Below, one piece after another: positions 54,745 through 64,000 of a DNA stretch of 64,000 nt (positions are counted from its first letter, which is position 1; each line of letters begins with the position of its first letter). A program made the translations under genes and the position numbers. The DNA lies in the NCBI GenBank assembly GCA_963843275.1, contig CAWJJM010000010.1, forward strand, positions 434,001 through 498,000. The letters are read 5' to 3'. Source of the stretch: CAWJJM01 sp963843275. GTDB taxonomy: Bacteria > Acidobacteriota > Thermoanaerobaculia > Multivoradales > JBCCEF01. Below the pieces are notes generated by a model. It was not told the origin of the DNA. It ran no database searches and saw nothing but the letters and a program-made list of their open reading frames with translations.

Positions 54745-56022
54745 TCAGGCCGGCGGCCGCCACTCGACGCCGCCCGAGAACTCCCAGCGGTGCTCGGGGA
54801 AGTAGACCCCGACGCCGCCGGTGCGGGCGGTGACGGTGAAGCGGACCGCGTGGCTCCAGTAGTCGTAGGGCGCGCCCTCGCGGCTGTGCACCGCCACGTC
54901 GAGCAGGTACTCGCCGGGGGCGAGGCGCAGGGCCGGGCACACCAGGCGCACCGTCGCGGCACCCTCGAGGCGCCCGGCCGTGAAGCCTTCCAGGTGGGTG
55001 TTGGTCCCCCAGCACTCGACGCCGCGGGGGGTCGCCACCCGGACGCCGAAGACGAAGTCGTCGAGCGGCTGCCGGCTGCGCACCGCGAGCTCGAAGGTCG
55101 CCGGCTCGCCGCTCGCCAGGTGGTAGCGCTCCTCTCCCCCGGGGCCCAACAGGCGGACCGCGGCGATCTCCGCCTCGCGCGAGCCCCAGCGGCGCTCGTC
55201 GCGGTCGCCGGCGTCGCGCGCCTCCGCCTCCTCGTCGCGCTCCTCGCGGTGCGCCTCGCCCTCGGCCTCCGCGACCGCCTGGCGGTAGGCGTCGACGACC
55301 CGCCGCGGCTCGCCGAGGAGCCGCTGGCGGCCGCCGTCGAGCCACAGGACGCGGTCGCACAGCGTCGCCGCCAGGTCCAGCGAGTGGCTGACGAAGAGCA
55401 GCGTCCGCCCGGAGGCCAACAGCTCCTCGATGCGGCGCAGGCACTTGTGCGCGAAGGCCTCGTCGCCCACCGCCAGCACCTCGTCGACGAGAAGGATGTC
55501 GGGGTCGGTGTGGACGGCCACCGCGAAGCCGAGCCGCACGTACATGCCCGACGAGTAGTTCTTGACCGGCTCGTCGATGAAGTCGGCGAGCCCGGAGAAG
55601 GCGATGATCGAGTCGAGCCGGCGGTCGATCTCGCGCCGGCTCAGCCCGAGCACGGCGCCGTTGACGTAGACGTTCTCCCGGCCGGTGATCTCGGGGTGGA
55701 AGCCGGCGCCGAGCTCGATCAGCGCCGCCACCCGGCCGTCCACCACCACGCGCCCGGCGGTGGGCTGGAGGATGCCCGCCACCACCTTGAGCAGCGTCGA
55801 CTTGCCGGAGCCGTTGCCGCCGACCACCCCGAACGCCTCCCCGCGCTCCACGGCGAAGTCGACGCCGTCGAGGGCGACGATGGCCTGCTGGCGCGACAGG
55901 CCGCGGGTCAGCGAGCCGTCGACCAGGGCGCTCTTGAGCGTGCGCAGCTGCGCTCCCGCCCCCATGCGCCGGAAGAGCTTGACCAGCCCCTCGACCCGGA
56001 GCGCCGGCGTCGCGCCGCTCAC
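54745..56022 (-). CDS. Polysaccharide ABC exporter ATP-binding protein (Wzt-like)
   Basis: A 425-residue ATPase of O-antigen/teichoic-acid exporters. Walker A is GGNGSGKST (about residues 68-76), signature NYSSGMYVRL, Walker B ILLVDEVLAVGD. ELGAGFHPEITGRENVY is typical of this subgroup. After residue 275 comes an acidic/basic linker and then a C-terminal beta-sandwich (about 290-420, from REAEIAAVRLLGPGG) of the Wzt carbohydrate-binding type, which in known exporters recognises the glycan end before transport. The GTG start overlaps the permease stop (GTGA). It powers export through the permease encoded upstream. Confidence 0.9.
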   Translation of the reverse strand: MSGATPALRVEGLVKLFRRMGAGAQLRTLKSALVDGSLTRGLSRQQAIVALDGVDFAVERGEAFGVVGGNGSGKSTLLKVVAGILQPTAGRVVVDGRVAALIELGAGFHPEITGRENVYVNGAVLGLSRREIDRRLDSIIAFSGLADFIDEPVKNYSSGMYVRLGFAVAVHTDPDILLVDEVLAVGDEAFAHKCLRRIEELLASGRTLLFVSHSLDLAATLCDRVLWLDGGRQRLLGEPRRVVDAYRQAVAEAEGEAHREERDEEAEARDAGDRDERRWGSREAEIAAVRLLGPGGEERYHLASGEPATFELAVRSRQPLDDFVFGVRVATPRGVECWGTNTHLEGFTAGRLEGAATVRLVCPALRLAPGEYLLDVAVHSREGAPYDYWSHAVRFTVTARTGGVGVYFPEHRWEFSGGVEWRPPA

Positions 56023-56828
56023 GCCGCCTCCACCAGGGTCTCGCGCAGACGGCCGAAGATCCAGGTGCCCACCCCCCAGGCGACCACCGCCACCAGCACC
56101 ATCTGCAGCCACAGCGAGAGGTCGGGGACGACGCCGAAGAACAGCGTCTGCTGGTAGGCGAGGGCGTAGGGGGTGAAGGGGTTGAGCCGCACCAGCCACC
56201 ACAGCGGCCGCAGGGTGACGGCGTCGAGCGGGTAGAGGATGGGGGTGAGGAAGAAGAGCAGGGTGAGCAGGTTGGCGACGATGTCGCGGACGTCCTTGAA
56301 GTGGACGTTGAGCGCCGCCAGCCCGAGCACCATGCCGGCGACGAGCGGCAGCTCGAGCAGGATCACCACCGGCAGCAGCACGGCGGAGGGGCCGCCGAGG
56401 GGGTGGCCGAGGAGTCGCCCCACCACCAGCCCCGCGGCCAGGATCGGCACCGCGAGGAGGAAGTGCGCCAGGTTGGCGAGCACCGCCACCATGGGCAGCA
56501 CCTCCAGCGGGAAGACCGCCTTGCGCAGCAGCCCCGAGTTGGTGATGAACGACATCGAGCCCTCGAGGATCGACGACGACACCCACACCCAGGGGAACAG
56601 CCCGGTGATCAGGAACAGCGCGTAGGGCTCGAGCGTCGACCCCTGCGCCACTGGCCGCCGGAAGACGAAGCCGAAGACGAAGGTGTAGACGCCGAGCAGC
56701 AGCAGCGGGTTGGCCAGCGACCAGAAGAAGCCCAGCAGCGAGCCGCGGTAGCGGGCCTTGAGCTCCCGCGCCGTCAGCGTGCCGAGCAGGCTGCGGAAGC
56801 GGAGGAGCTCGCGGGCGGATCGCAGCAT
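56019..56828 (-). CDS. Polysaccharide ABC exporter permease (Wzm-like)
   Basis: A 269-residue ABC-2-type permease with six predicted helices. LTARELKARYRGSLLGFFWSLANPLLLLGVYTFVFG at the N-terminus (in outline) and LFPWVWVSSSILEGSMSFITNSGLLRKAVFPLEVLP are typical. It forms the channel for lipid-linked O-antigen or similar glycan with the Wzt-like ATPase. The ligand-binding protein gene ends 49 bases upstream. Confidence 0.9.
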   Translation of the reverse strand: MLRSARELLRFRSLLGTLTARELKARYRGSLLGFFWSLANPLLLLGVYTFVFGFVFRRPVAQGSTLEPYALFLITGLFPWVWVSSSILEGSMSFITNSGLLRKAVFPLEVLPMVAVLANLAHFLLAVPILAAGLVVGRLLGHPLGGPSAVLLPVVILLELPLVAGMVLGLAALNVHFKDVRDIVANLLTLLFFLTPILYPLDAVTLRPLWWLVRLNPFTPYALAYQQTLFFGVVPDLSLWLQMVLVAVVAWGVGTWIFGRLRETLVEAA

Positions 56829-56877
56829 GGGAGGGCGGGGCGGACCCGCTGCGCCGGCCGGCGGCCCCGCGGGCGGC

Positions 56878-58068
56878 CTAGGAGCCGGAGGCGGCGGCGC
56901 CGCGGGAGCGGTTGAGCTGATCGATGCGGCGCAGGATCTCCTGCCGCTTGTCCTCGACCGCCTTCTCGTAGTCGACCAGCTGGCCGTCCTCGATCAGGTA
57001 GGTGCGCGGGAACTTGCCCACGTCGCCCTTCTCGTCGAACTGGATCATGCCGCTCGCCCCGTGGTAGTTGCGGATGCTCCGCATCCCCTTCCACAGGTCG
57101 CGCGGGCTGCGACCGCCTTCGTTCAACGCCTGGATCACCACCATCAGCGCGTCGTACCCGTGGGCCGCCCAGATGCCCGGCTTCTCGCCGTACTTCTCCT
57201 GGTAGGCCTTCATGAACGCGGCGACCGCGGGGTCGTCGGGCTGGACGGCGGTCTGGGTGAGGATCACGCCCTCGGCCTGGTTGCCGGCCTCGGCGATCAC
57301 CTCCGGCGCCGCGTAGGCGGAGGTGGTGAGGATCTTGCCCTCGAAGTTGCGCTTGCGCAGCTCCGAGACGATCTGGCTGGTGTTGCGCGCGTAGTCGGCG
57401 ATGTAGACCGCCACCGGCTCGTCGCCGAGCGCCCGTTCCACCAGCGGCGCGAAGTCGGTGGTGTCGGGCGGGTACTCGATGACGTCCGCCACCTTGCCGC
57501 CGTAGCGCTCGAACTCGCTCTTGAACACGTCCTGGATGCCGCGCGCGTACGGCGACTCCGCCGCCAGGATGACCGCCTTGTCGATGCCCAGGGTCTGGGC
57601 GGCGAAGTTCCCCATCTTCGAGCCCTCCTTGAAGTCGGAGGGGAAGATGCGGAAGAAGTTGCGCGAGATGCCGGTCAGGCGCGGGCTGGAGGCCGACGGC
57701 GACAGCAGCACGCGATCCTGCTCGTCGGAGATCGGCACCATCGCCAGCGCCTCGTCGGTGGTGACGCCGCCGATCACCGCCGCCGCGCCGTGGTCGTAGA
57801 GCTCCTCGGCGAGCTTGCCCGCGGTGGCGGCATCGCTCTTCGAGTCCTCGACCTGCAGCTCGACCTGCCAGTCGATCTCCTGGTCCGCCTGCACCTGCTC
57901 GTAGGCCAGCATCAGCCCGTCGCGGATCGGCTTGCCGTAGATCGAGTACTGGCCGGTCAGCGGCAGCACCGCCCCCACCTTCACCGGGCCGCCGCCGCAG
58001 GCGGCGATCCCGGCCGCCAGGACGGCGGTGCAGGCGAGGCTCGTGATGACTCTCAGGGTCCGGCTCAT
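56878..58068 (-). CDS. Branched-chain-amino-acid-type substrate-binding lipoprotein
   Basis: A 396-residue periplasmic binding protein of the Leu/Ile/Val (type I fold) family. Signal peptide with lipobox GIAAC (Cys-24), then VKVGAVLPLTGQYSIYGKPIRDGLMLAYEQ, VIGGVTTDEALAMVPISDE and an aromatic-rich second lobe ending ASGMIQFDEKGDV. It would bind an amino acid or related small ligand. No liv permease genes are nearby; the downstream ABC genes are of the glycan-export type, so a partner is elsewhere or the protein acts as a sensor. A good sigma-70 promoter lies upstream. Confidence 0.9.
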   Translation of the reverse strand: MSRTLRVITSLACTAVLAAGIAACGGGPVKVGAVLPLTGQYSIYGKPIRDGLMLAYEQVQADQEIDWQVELQVEDSKSDAATAGKLAEELYDHGAAAVIGGVTTDEALAMVPISDEQDRVLLSPSASSPRLTGISRNFFRIFPSDFKEGSKMGNFAAQTLGIDKAVILAAESPYARGIQDVFKSEFERYGGKVADVIEYPPDTTDFAPLVERALGDEPVAVYIADYARNTSQIVSELRKRNFEGKILTTSAYAAPEVIAEAGNQAEGVILTQTAVQPDDPAVAAFMKAYQEKYGEKPGIWAAHGYDALMVVIQALNEGGRSPRDLWKGMRSIRNYHGASGMIQFDEKGDVGKFPRTYLIEDGQLVDYEKAVEDKRQEILRRIDQLNRSRGAAASGS

Positions 58069-58129
58069 CGTCTCGTCCTCAACGGGTTACGCCGGCACCG
58101 GGCCGACGCCCGGCGCGGAACCGCGCCCG

Positions 58130-58158
58130 TTTGTAGCGCAGCACCCGGCGGCTGTCAA
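58130..58158 (-). promoter_or_regulatory. Sigma-70-type promoter of the substrate-binding protein gene
   Basis: On the minus strand TTGACA (58153-58158) is followed by 17 bases and TACAAA (58130-58135). Both hexamers and the spacer fit the consensus well, and the gene starts about 60 bases downstream, with GAGGACGAG before the ATG. It is the only site in the window where I found both hexamers at proper spacing. Confidence 0.6.
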
Positions 58159-58193
58159 CAGACGTGCCCGGGGAGCCGACTCCCGGCGCACCC

Positions 58194-58502
58194 TCAATCG
58201 AGATCGAACGGACGCGGCGGCGGCGCCTCGTCGGGCTCCTCCTCGGCGCGCTTGAGGGCCTCCTGGAACTTCTCGGCCAGCAGGCGGTCGCGATCGCGCT
58301 CGGCGGCGCGGGCCCGCTCGAAGGTCTCCTCGGCCCGGCCCCGGTCGCTCTCGAGCCCGGCGAGCAGGGAGTCGAAGTCGTGCCCCCCGCCGGGCGGCCG
58401 TTTGGGCGTCCGGTGCGCGAGCACCTCTCCGGTGGCGGCGTCGACGGTGAGGTCGCTGCCGCACTCGGGGCAGCGGACGGTGAGCTTGGAGTTCGCGGCC
58501 AC
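58194..58502 (-). CDS. Small protein with one zinc-ribbon-like Cys pair and charged helix
   Basis: A 102-residue protein from a GTG. It begins with KLTVRCPECGSDLTVDAATGEV, a half zinc-ribbon of C-x2-C; no second pair is present, so metal binding would need a dimer. Residues 40-92 form a long charged helix (RAEETFERARAAERDRDRLL). No family is named. A TATGAT box ends six bases before the GTG with no ribosome site, again a leaderless pattern. Confidence 0.68.
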   Translation of the reverse strand: MAANSKLTVRCPECGSDLTVDAATGEVLAHRTPKRPPGGGHDFDSLLAGLESDRGRAEETFERARAAERDRDRLLAEKFQEALKRAEEEPDEAPPPRPFDLD

Positions 58503-58508
58503 CGGGCG

Positions 58509-58514
58509 ATCATA
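58509..58514 (-). promoter_or_regulatory. Putative -10 box (TATGAT), leaderless spacing
   Basis: TATGAT on the minus strand is followed by CGCCCG and the GTG at 58502. Five of six positions match TATAAT. The six-base spacing is the same as for the YggS and EVE genes. No -35 was found. Confidence 0.45.
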
Positions 58515-58563
58515 CCCCTTCCGCCCCGGGAGCCGCCCGGACGGTCGCGCGCGGCCGGCCGCG

Positions 58564-59895
58564 CTACACCGGCAGGCTCAGGTTGTAGGCGAAGCGCCCC
58601 CTCTGCACCACCAGGAACAGGCTGCCGCGATCGAAGGAGCGCAGCACCTCGCGGCCGAGCGCGGCGGGCTCGCCCACCCGCTGCCCGTTGGCCGCCAGGA
58701 CGGCGTCGCCGGGGCGCAGGCCGCGCGCCGCGGCCGGAGTGCCCGGCGCCACCCGCTGCACCACCAGCCGCCCGCCCGAGGCGGCGACGGTCAGCCCCAC
58801 GGTGCGCTCGAGCAGCTCCAGACCGAGCCCCCGGGGAGGACGCTCGGCGGCCAGCGACAGCGTGAGGCGCCGCTCGCCGCGGCGCACCGCGACCGGCAGC
58901 GCGTCGCCCGGCGGCGCCGAGTACAGCGCCGTGGTGACGTCCTCCCGGGCGGCGACCGGCTGCCCGGCGATCGCCACGACGACGTCTCCGGCGGCGAAGC
59001 CGGCGGCCGCCGCGGGCGAGCCGGGCACCACGCGGTCCACCCGCGCCCCCCGCTCGACCGGCAGGTCCTCGGCCCGCGCCAGCGCCACGTCGACGGTGGT
59101 CAGCCGCAGGCCGCTCCACAGCGGCCGCGTCTCGCCGTAGCGGCGCAGGTCGGCGACCACGCGGCGCGCCCGGTCCGCGGGAATGGCGAAGCCGATGCCG
59201 TTGGCGCCCGAGATGATGGCGGTGTTGATCCCGATCACCACGCCGCGCAGGTCGACCAGCGGCCCGCCGGAGTTGCCGGGGTTGATCGAGGCGTCGGTCT
59301 GCAGGAAGTCGGTGAAGCGGGTCTCGCCCGCACCCTGGGTCGGCAGCGCCCGGCCGCGGGCGGAGAGGGTGCCGGCGGTCACCGAGTGCGACAGCCCGTA
59401 GGGGTTGCCGATGGCCACCACCGTCTCCCCGATCAACAGGTCCGAGGCGGTGCCCAGCCCGACCGCCGGCAGGTCGTGGGCGGCGACCGAGAGCACGGCG
59501 AGGTCGGCGTCACGGTCGGAGCCGACCACGTCGGCCGGCAGCTCGCGGCCGTCGAGGGTGGTCACCGTGATCCGCGAGGCGCCTTCGATGACGTGGGCGT
59601 TGGTCACCACCACGCCGGCCGGGTCGACGATCAGGCCGGAGCCCAGCGACACGGCGCGGCGGCTGCGGCCCAGCAGGCCGCCGAAGAAGGGGTCGCGCTC
59701 GCGGACGAGCGACTCGGCGGAGATGTTCACCACCGCCGGCGAGACCCTCTCGACCACGTCGACCACCGGGTTGCGCCGGATGTCGTCGCCGGCCGCCGGC
59801 GGGGCGGCGACGGCGGCCGGCGCCGTGCGGGCGGCGAGGACGATGGCGAGGAGGGCGGCGGGGGCGGCGAGGTCGGAGGAAGTGGCCCGGTGCAT
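58564..59895 (-). CDS. HtrA/DegP-type serine protease with two PDZ domains
   Basis: A 443-residue periplasmic quality-control protease. Signal peptide (about residues 1-30), then a trypsin-like domain with catalytic His-101 (VVTNAHVI), Asp-131 (DADLAVLSV) and Ser-209 (GNSGGPLVD), and two PDZ domains (about 250-340 and 345-435) that end AANGQRVGEPAALGREVLR. The substrate is unfolded envelope protein. TATCCT lies eight bases before the ATG on the minus strand; it is divergent from the M16 genes. Confidence 0.93.
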   Translation of the reverse strand: MHRATSSDLAAPAALLAIVLAARTAPAAVAAPPAAGDDIRRNPVVDVVERVSPAVVNISAESLVRERDPFFGGLLGRSRRAVSLGSGLIVDPAGVVVTNAHVIEGASRITVTTLDGRELPADVVGSDRDADLAVLSVAAHDLPAVGLGTASDLLIGETVVAIGNPYGLSHSVTAGTLSARGRALPTQGAGETRFTDFLQTDASINPGNSGGPLVDLRGVVIGINTAIISGANGIGFAIPADRARRVVADLRRYGETRPLWSGLRLTTVDVALARAEDLPVERGARVDRVVPGSPAAAAGFAAGDVVVAIAGQPVAAREDVTTALYSAPPGDALPVAVRRGERRLTLSLAAERPPRGLGLELLERTVGLTVAASGGRLVVQRVAPGTPAAARGLRPGDAVLAANGQRVGEPAALGREVLRSFDRGSLFLVVQRGRFAYNLSLPV

Positions 59896-60003
59896 GCACC
59901 GTTAGGATAAACGAGGTGCGGCCGCGGCCCGACCGCGGCCCTGGCACCGCTCGCGCCGGCCCCGGAGCCGGCAACACCGTCCCAGCGAAAGGAGCGTCCC
60001 GAC

Positions 60004-61424
<1,421 letters not shown>

Positions 61425-61428
<4 letters not shown>

Positions 61429-62969
61429 CCGTGCACCGCACCTTCCGAATCGCCCTCGCCCTGCTCGCCGTCGCGCTGCCGGCGGCGGCCACCCTGGCTG
61501 CGCCGGCGGCCGGAGACGCCGGCGCGCCGGCGATCGACACCGTCACCGTCCCCAGCCCGGGCTCGCCGATCGTCGCCGTCCGCCTGATGTTCGACGCCGG
61601 CTCGATCTACGACCCGCCGGGCAAGGAGGGGCTGGCGGCCCTCACCGCGATGATGGTCGGGCAGTCCGGCACCGCCGAGCGCTCCTACGCCGACCTGGTC
61701 GACGCCCTCTACCCGATGGCGGCGTCGATCGACGTCACCACCGACCGCGAGGTCACGCTGCTCGCCGGCCGAGTGCACCGCGACAAGCTGGCCGACTACA
61801 CCCGGCTGCTCACCGAGGCGGTCGTGTCGCCCGGCTTCGCGAGCAGCGACTTCGAGCGCAACAAGGAGCAGCTCGTCGCCTACCTGACCAGCACGCTGCG
61901 CTCCGCCAACGACGAGCTGCTGGGTCTCGAGGCGCTGCAGGACGCGATCTTCGCCGGCCACCCCTACGGCCATCCGCCGGAGGGCACGGTGCAGGGCCTG
62001 GCGGCCATCACCCTCGACGACGTCAAGGCGTTCTACCGGGCGCACTACACCCGCAAGGCGTTGATGCTCGGCGTCGCCGGCGGCTACCCGGACGGCTACG
62101 TCGCCGGCCTCCAGAAGAGCCTCGCGGCGCTGCCGGCGGGGAAGGCCGGCCGCATGGAGCTGCCCGCTCCGCCACCCGTCGAGGGCCGCGAGTTCACCCT
62201 CATCGACAAGGACACCGGCTCGGTCGGGATCCACTTCGGCTACCCGTTGCCGATCAACCGGTCCGACGACGACTACTACCCGCTGATGGTGGCCAACAGC
62301 TTCCTGGGCGAGCACCGCACCTTCCACGGCCGGCTGATGCAGCAGCTCCGCGCGCAGCGCGGCCTGAACTACGGCGACTACTCCTACATCGAGTACTGGC
62401 TGGCGCCGCCGTTCACCTCCAACCCGTCGCCCAACGTGCCGCGGCGGCAGCAGTACTTCAGCGTCTGGATCCGCCCGGTGCGCCCGGAGACGGCGCAGTT
62501 CGCCCTCCGCGACGCCCTCTACGAGGTCCAGCGGTTGCACGACCGGGGGATGACCAAGGAGGAGTTCGAGCTCACCCGCGACTTCCTCGTCAACTACTCG
62601 AAGCTGTGGGCGCAGACGCTCTCCGACCGCCTCGGCTTCCACATGGACAGCCGCTACTACGGGATGCCCTACTACATCGACGAGATCGAGAAGAAGCTCG
62701 ACGCCCTGACCGTCGAGCAGGTCAACGCGGCGGCGAAGAAGTACCTCCAGACCGACCACTACCAGGCGGTGTTCGTCACCGACGACGCCGACGAGGTGGA
62801 GGCGGCGCTGAAGGGCGACCAGCCCAGCCCGATGACCTACAACTCCGAGGTCGCGCCCGAGGTCCTGGAGGCCGACAAGACCATCCAGAAGCTGCCGGTG
62901 CGGCCCACCGAGCTGACCGTCGTCGGCGTCGGGCAGGTCTTCGAGACCGGCAAGGCGCTGGACGAGTAG
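61425..62969 (+). CDS. M16-family peptidase homologue, non-catalytic subunit
   Basis: A 514-residue secreted M16-fold protein starting in an ATGA overlap with the catalytic partner. The N-terminal strand and helix VAVRLMFDAGSIYDPPGKEGLAALTAMMVGQSG align with the place where HXXEH should be, but that motif is absent (GLAALTAMM). The C-terminal half has LRAQRGLNYGDYSYIE, the R-x-x-x-G-L-x-Y segment that binds substrate in M16 partner subunits. It would complete the peptidase chamber. Confidence 0.9.
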
Positions 62970-62984
62970 GCGACCGGCCTGCCG

Positions 62985-63008
62985 CCGGGGGGGCGCCCGC
63001 CCCCCCGG
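62985..63008. terminator. Strong GC hairpin between convergent genes
   Basis: Eleven base pairs, CCGGGGGGGCG / CGCCCCCCCGG, with a CC loop. It is located between the M16 pair and the convergent small membrane protein gene, where a bidirectional terminator would be expected. There is no T-run on either side, so it is not a textbook intrinsic terminator. Confidence 0.45.
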
Positions 63009-63028
63009 CCGCTCCTCAGGCCCCGCCC

Positions 63029-63247
63029 TCAGCGCCGTCGGCGCCCGGCGAGGAACGCCGTCGTCGCGGCGCCGGCGCCGAAGGCCCCGCCCACCAGCCC
63101 CACCAGCTCCACCGTCCGCACCCGGCCGCCCAGGCCGGCGGCCGAGCTCGCCAGCACGACGAGCGACAGCACCAGGCCGACCGCTTCGAGCACCGTGCGC
63201 AGGCGCCGGCGGTCGCCGACCGGCTCCGCTCCGTGGTCGCGTCGCAT
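63029..63247 (-). CDS. Small membrane protein, unknown function
   Basis: A 72-residue protein with two hydrophobic segments (about residues 20-40 and 47-66) and basic ends (MRRDHG, GRRRR). No family is recognised. It lies 11 bases downstream of the glycoside-hydrolase-like gene in the same direction, which suggests co-transcription. Confidence 0.5.
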   Translation of the reverse strand: MRRDHGAEPVGDRRRLRTVLEAVGLVLSLVVLASSAAGLGGRVRTVELVGLVGGAFGAGAATTAFLAGRRRR

Positions 63248-63258
63248 CGCCGGCGATC

Positions 63259-64000
63259 CTACCCTCCGGCGGCGACCGGATCGCCGCGCAGGTAGACGGG
63301 CGACGGGCCCAGGCGGAGGCGGCGCGGCTCGAGCCGCGAGACGGCGCCGCCCCGGGTGACCACTTCGCGGACCGGGAAGCCGGGCGTCAGCTCGACCTCG
63401 CCGGCGACCGCCCACGCCACCACCACCGACGTCCCGGCGGCGCTGCGGAAGCGGTGCAGCCGGGCCCCCTCCGGAGCCGCCACCCGTCCCTCGGCGGTGG
63501 CGCCGGCGAGCTCGGCGAGCAGGGTGCGCAGGGCGGCGAAGGCGGGGCGGCGGCGCAGCGTGCCGTCGGCCTCCGGCGCCGCCAGGCCGTAGCCGCGGGC
63601 GGCGAGCCGCCACCAGTAGGCGCGCTCGGCGTGGCCCGACGCCAGCACCGGCACCAGGTAGCGCACCAGGTAGTCGGCCTGGGTCTCCTCGTCCACCGAG
63701 ACCAGGCGCCCGGCCGGCGAGTGCGGCCCCTCCCAGAGCGGCCAGTTGAACTCGGTGATCCACGACACCGGGGCGACGCGCCGCGAGGTCTCGGCGATGG
63801 CCCGCAGCAGGGTGACCTTGTCGACGGTGTCGAAGCCCGCCTGCCGGTTCTCCGGCGCGCCGCGGCGATCGACGTAGAGCAGCGACGCCAGCCCGTCGAG
63901 CCGCGGCAGCGCCGGCAGGTTGACCAGTCCGGCGGTGACGTGGGGCTCGAAGTCGATCACCGCGGGCCCCAGCAGGCGGACCGCCGGGTCGCGGCGGCGC
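63259..64000 (-). CDS. Glycoside-hydrolase-like protein, C-terminal part (cut by window end)
   Basis: The frame is open to the window edge, so only about 247 C-terminal residues are seen. It reads LLGPAVIDFEPH, then WITEFNWPLWEGPH with the T-E-F/W pattern of the nucleophile strand of TIM-barrel glycosidases (GH39/GH5-type), and closes with a small beta domain (RLHRFRSAAGTSVVVAWAVAG). No start codon was assigned. The product probably acts on extracellular glycan; a non-catalytic relative cannot be excluded without the first half. Confidence 0.6.
   Translation of the reverse strand, partial: RRRDPAVRLLGPAVIDFEPHVTAGLVNLPALPRLDGLASLLYVDRRGAPENRQAGFDTVDKVTLLRAIAETSRRVAPVSWITEFNWPLWEGPHSPAGRLVSVDEETQADYLVRYLVPVLASGHAERAYWWRLAARGYGLAAPEADGTLRRRPAFAALRTLLAELAGATAEGRVAAPEGARLHRFRSAAGTSVVVAWAVAGEVELTPGFPVREVVTRGGAVSRLEPRRLRLGPSPVYLRGDPVAAGG

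Noticed and set aside
56878..58068. Substrate-binding protein as part of the Wzm/Wzt transporter
   Set aside because: Export-type ABC transporters of this class need no binding protein, and the protein belongs to the amino-acid uptake type; adjacency alone is not enough.

Overview
The window is very GC-rich, almost fully coding DNA from a diderm bacterium. Three late lipid A/Kdo genes (LpxL-, LpxK- and WaaA-type) and a Wzm/Wzt-type ABC exporter show an LPS-bearing outer membrane. Several gene families are typical of Acidobacteriota: a VWA-domain secreted protein of the Acidobacterial type, a GWxTD lipoprotein, a TPR-secretin-cohesin protein and GspG-like twin pseudopilins. I therefore infer an Acidobacteriota member, possibly near Thermoanaerobaculia, and probably a metagenomic or draft assembly because several genes carry single-base frameshifts. 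No rRNA, tRNA, phage, insertion sequence or CRISPR array was seen.

Layout. 1-6.2 kb (+): a glycan/lipid-linked sugar cluster (GT2 fragment, polysaccharide pyruvyl transferase family protein, asparagine-synthase-like protein without its glutaminase cysteine, flippase-like protein, polytopic membrane protein). 6.3-7.2 kb (-): UbiA-family prenyltransferase whose start codon interlocks with that of the next gene. 7.2-11.9 kb (+): two tandem YfhO-like membrane proteins, each with one frameshift. 11.9-14.0 kb (+): biotin carboxylase and an overlapping biotinyl carrier protein. 14.2-17.4 kb (-): waaA-lpxK-lpxL operon. 17.5-30.2 kb (+): ECF sigma factor and its putative anti-sigma partner, then a long hybrid type IV pilus/type II secretion operon (secretin-N-like protein, PilC/GspF, PilB/GspE, PilM, PilN, PilO, PilP/GspC-like, secretin, three pseudopilins) ending in dUTPase.

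31.0-34.2 kb (+) is the least familiar part: a flavoprotein, a radical SAM enzyme with a second cysteine-rich region, and a metallophosphoesterase-fold protein that has lost several metal ligands, preceded by a -10-like box and a perfect 9-bp inverted repeat. 34.3-38.9 kb (-): secreted trypsin-like protease with a C-terminal cystine-knot-like module, then a flotillin fused to an EF-hand and a GYF_2-like domain, with an NfeD-like partner. 39-43.4 kb (+): M48 lipoprotein protease, a small membrane protein, a large secreted repeat protein and a SirB1-like protein. 43.7-49.2 kb: VWA protein (two frameshifts), a lipoprotein, a YggS-type PLP protein, DivIVA and imidazolonepropionase (one frameshift). 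49.1-53.4 kb: M1 peptidase remnant, M49-type lipoprotein peptidase, a short-repeat cluster, EVE-domain, GWxTD and DUF3467 proteins. 53.5-58.1 kb (-): glycerate kinase, Wzt/Wzm exporter and a periplasmic binding protein with the clearest sigma-70 promoter of the window. 58.2-64 kb: zinc-ribbon-like protein, HtrA protease, an active/inactive pair of M16 peptidases, a small membrane protein and the end of a glycoside-hydrolase-like gene.

Gene organisation is compact: at least ten GTGA and four ATGA stop/start overlaps indicate extensive translational coupling, and several isolated genes have a TANNNT box ending 6-8 nt before the start codon, suggesting leaderless transcripts.
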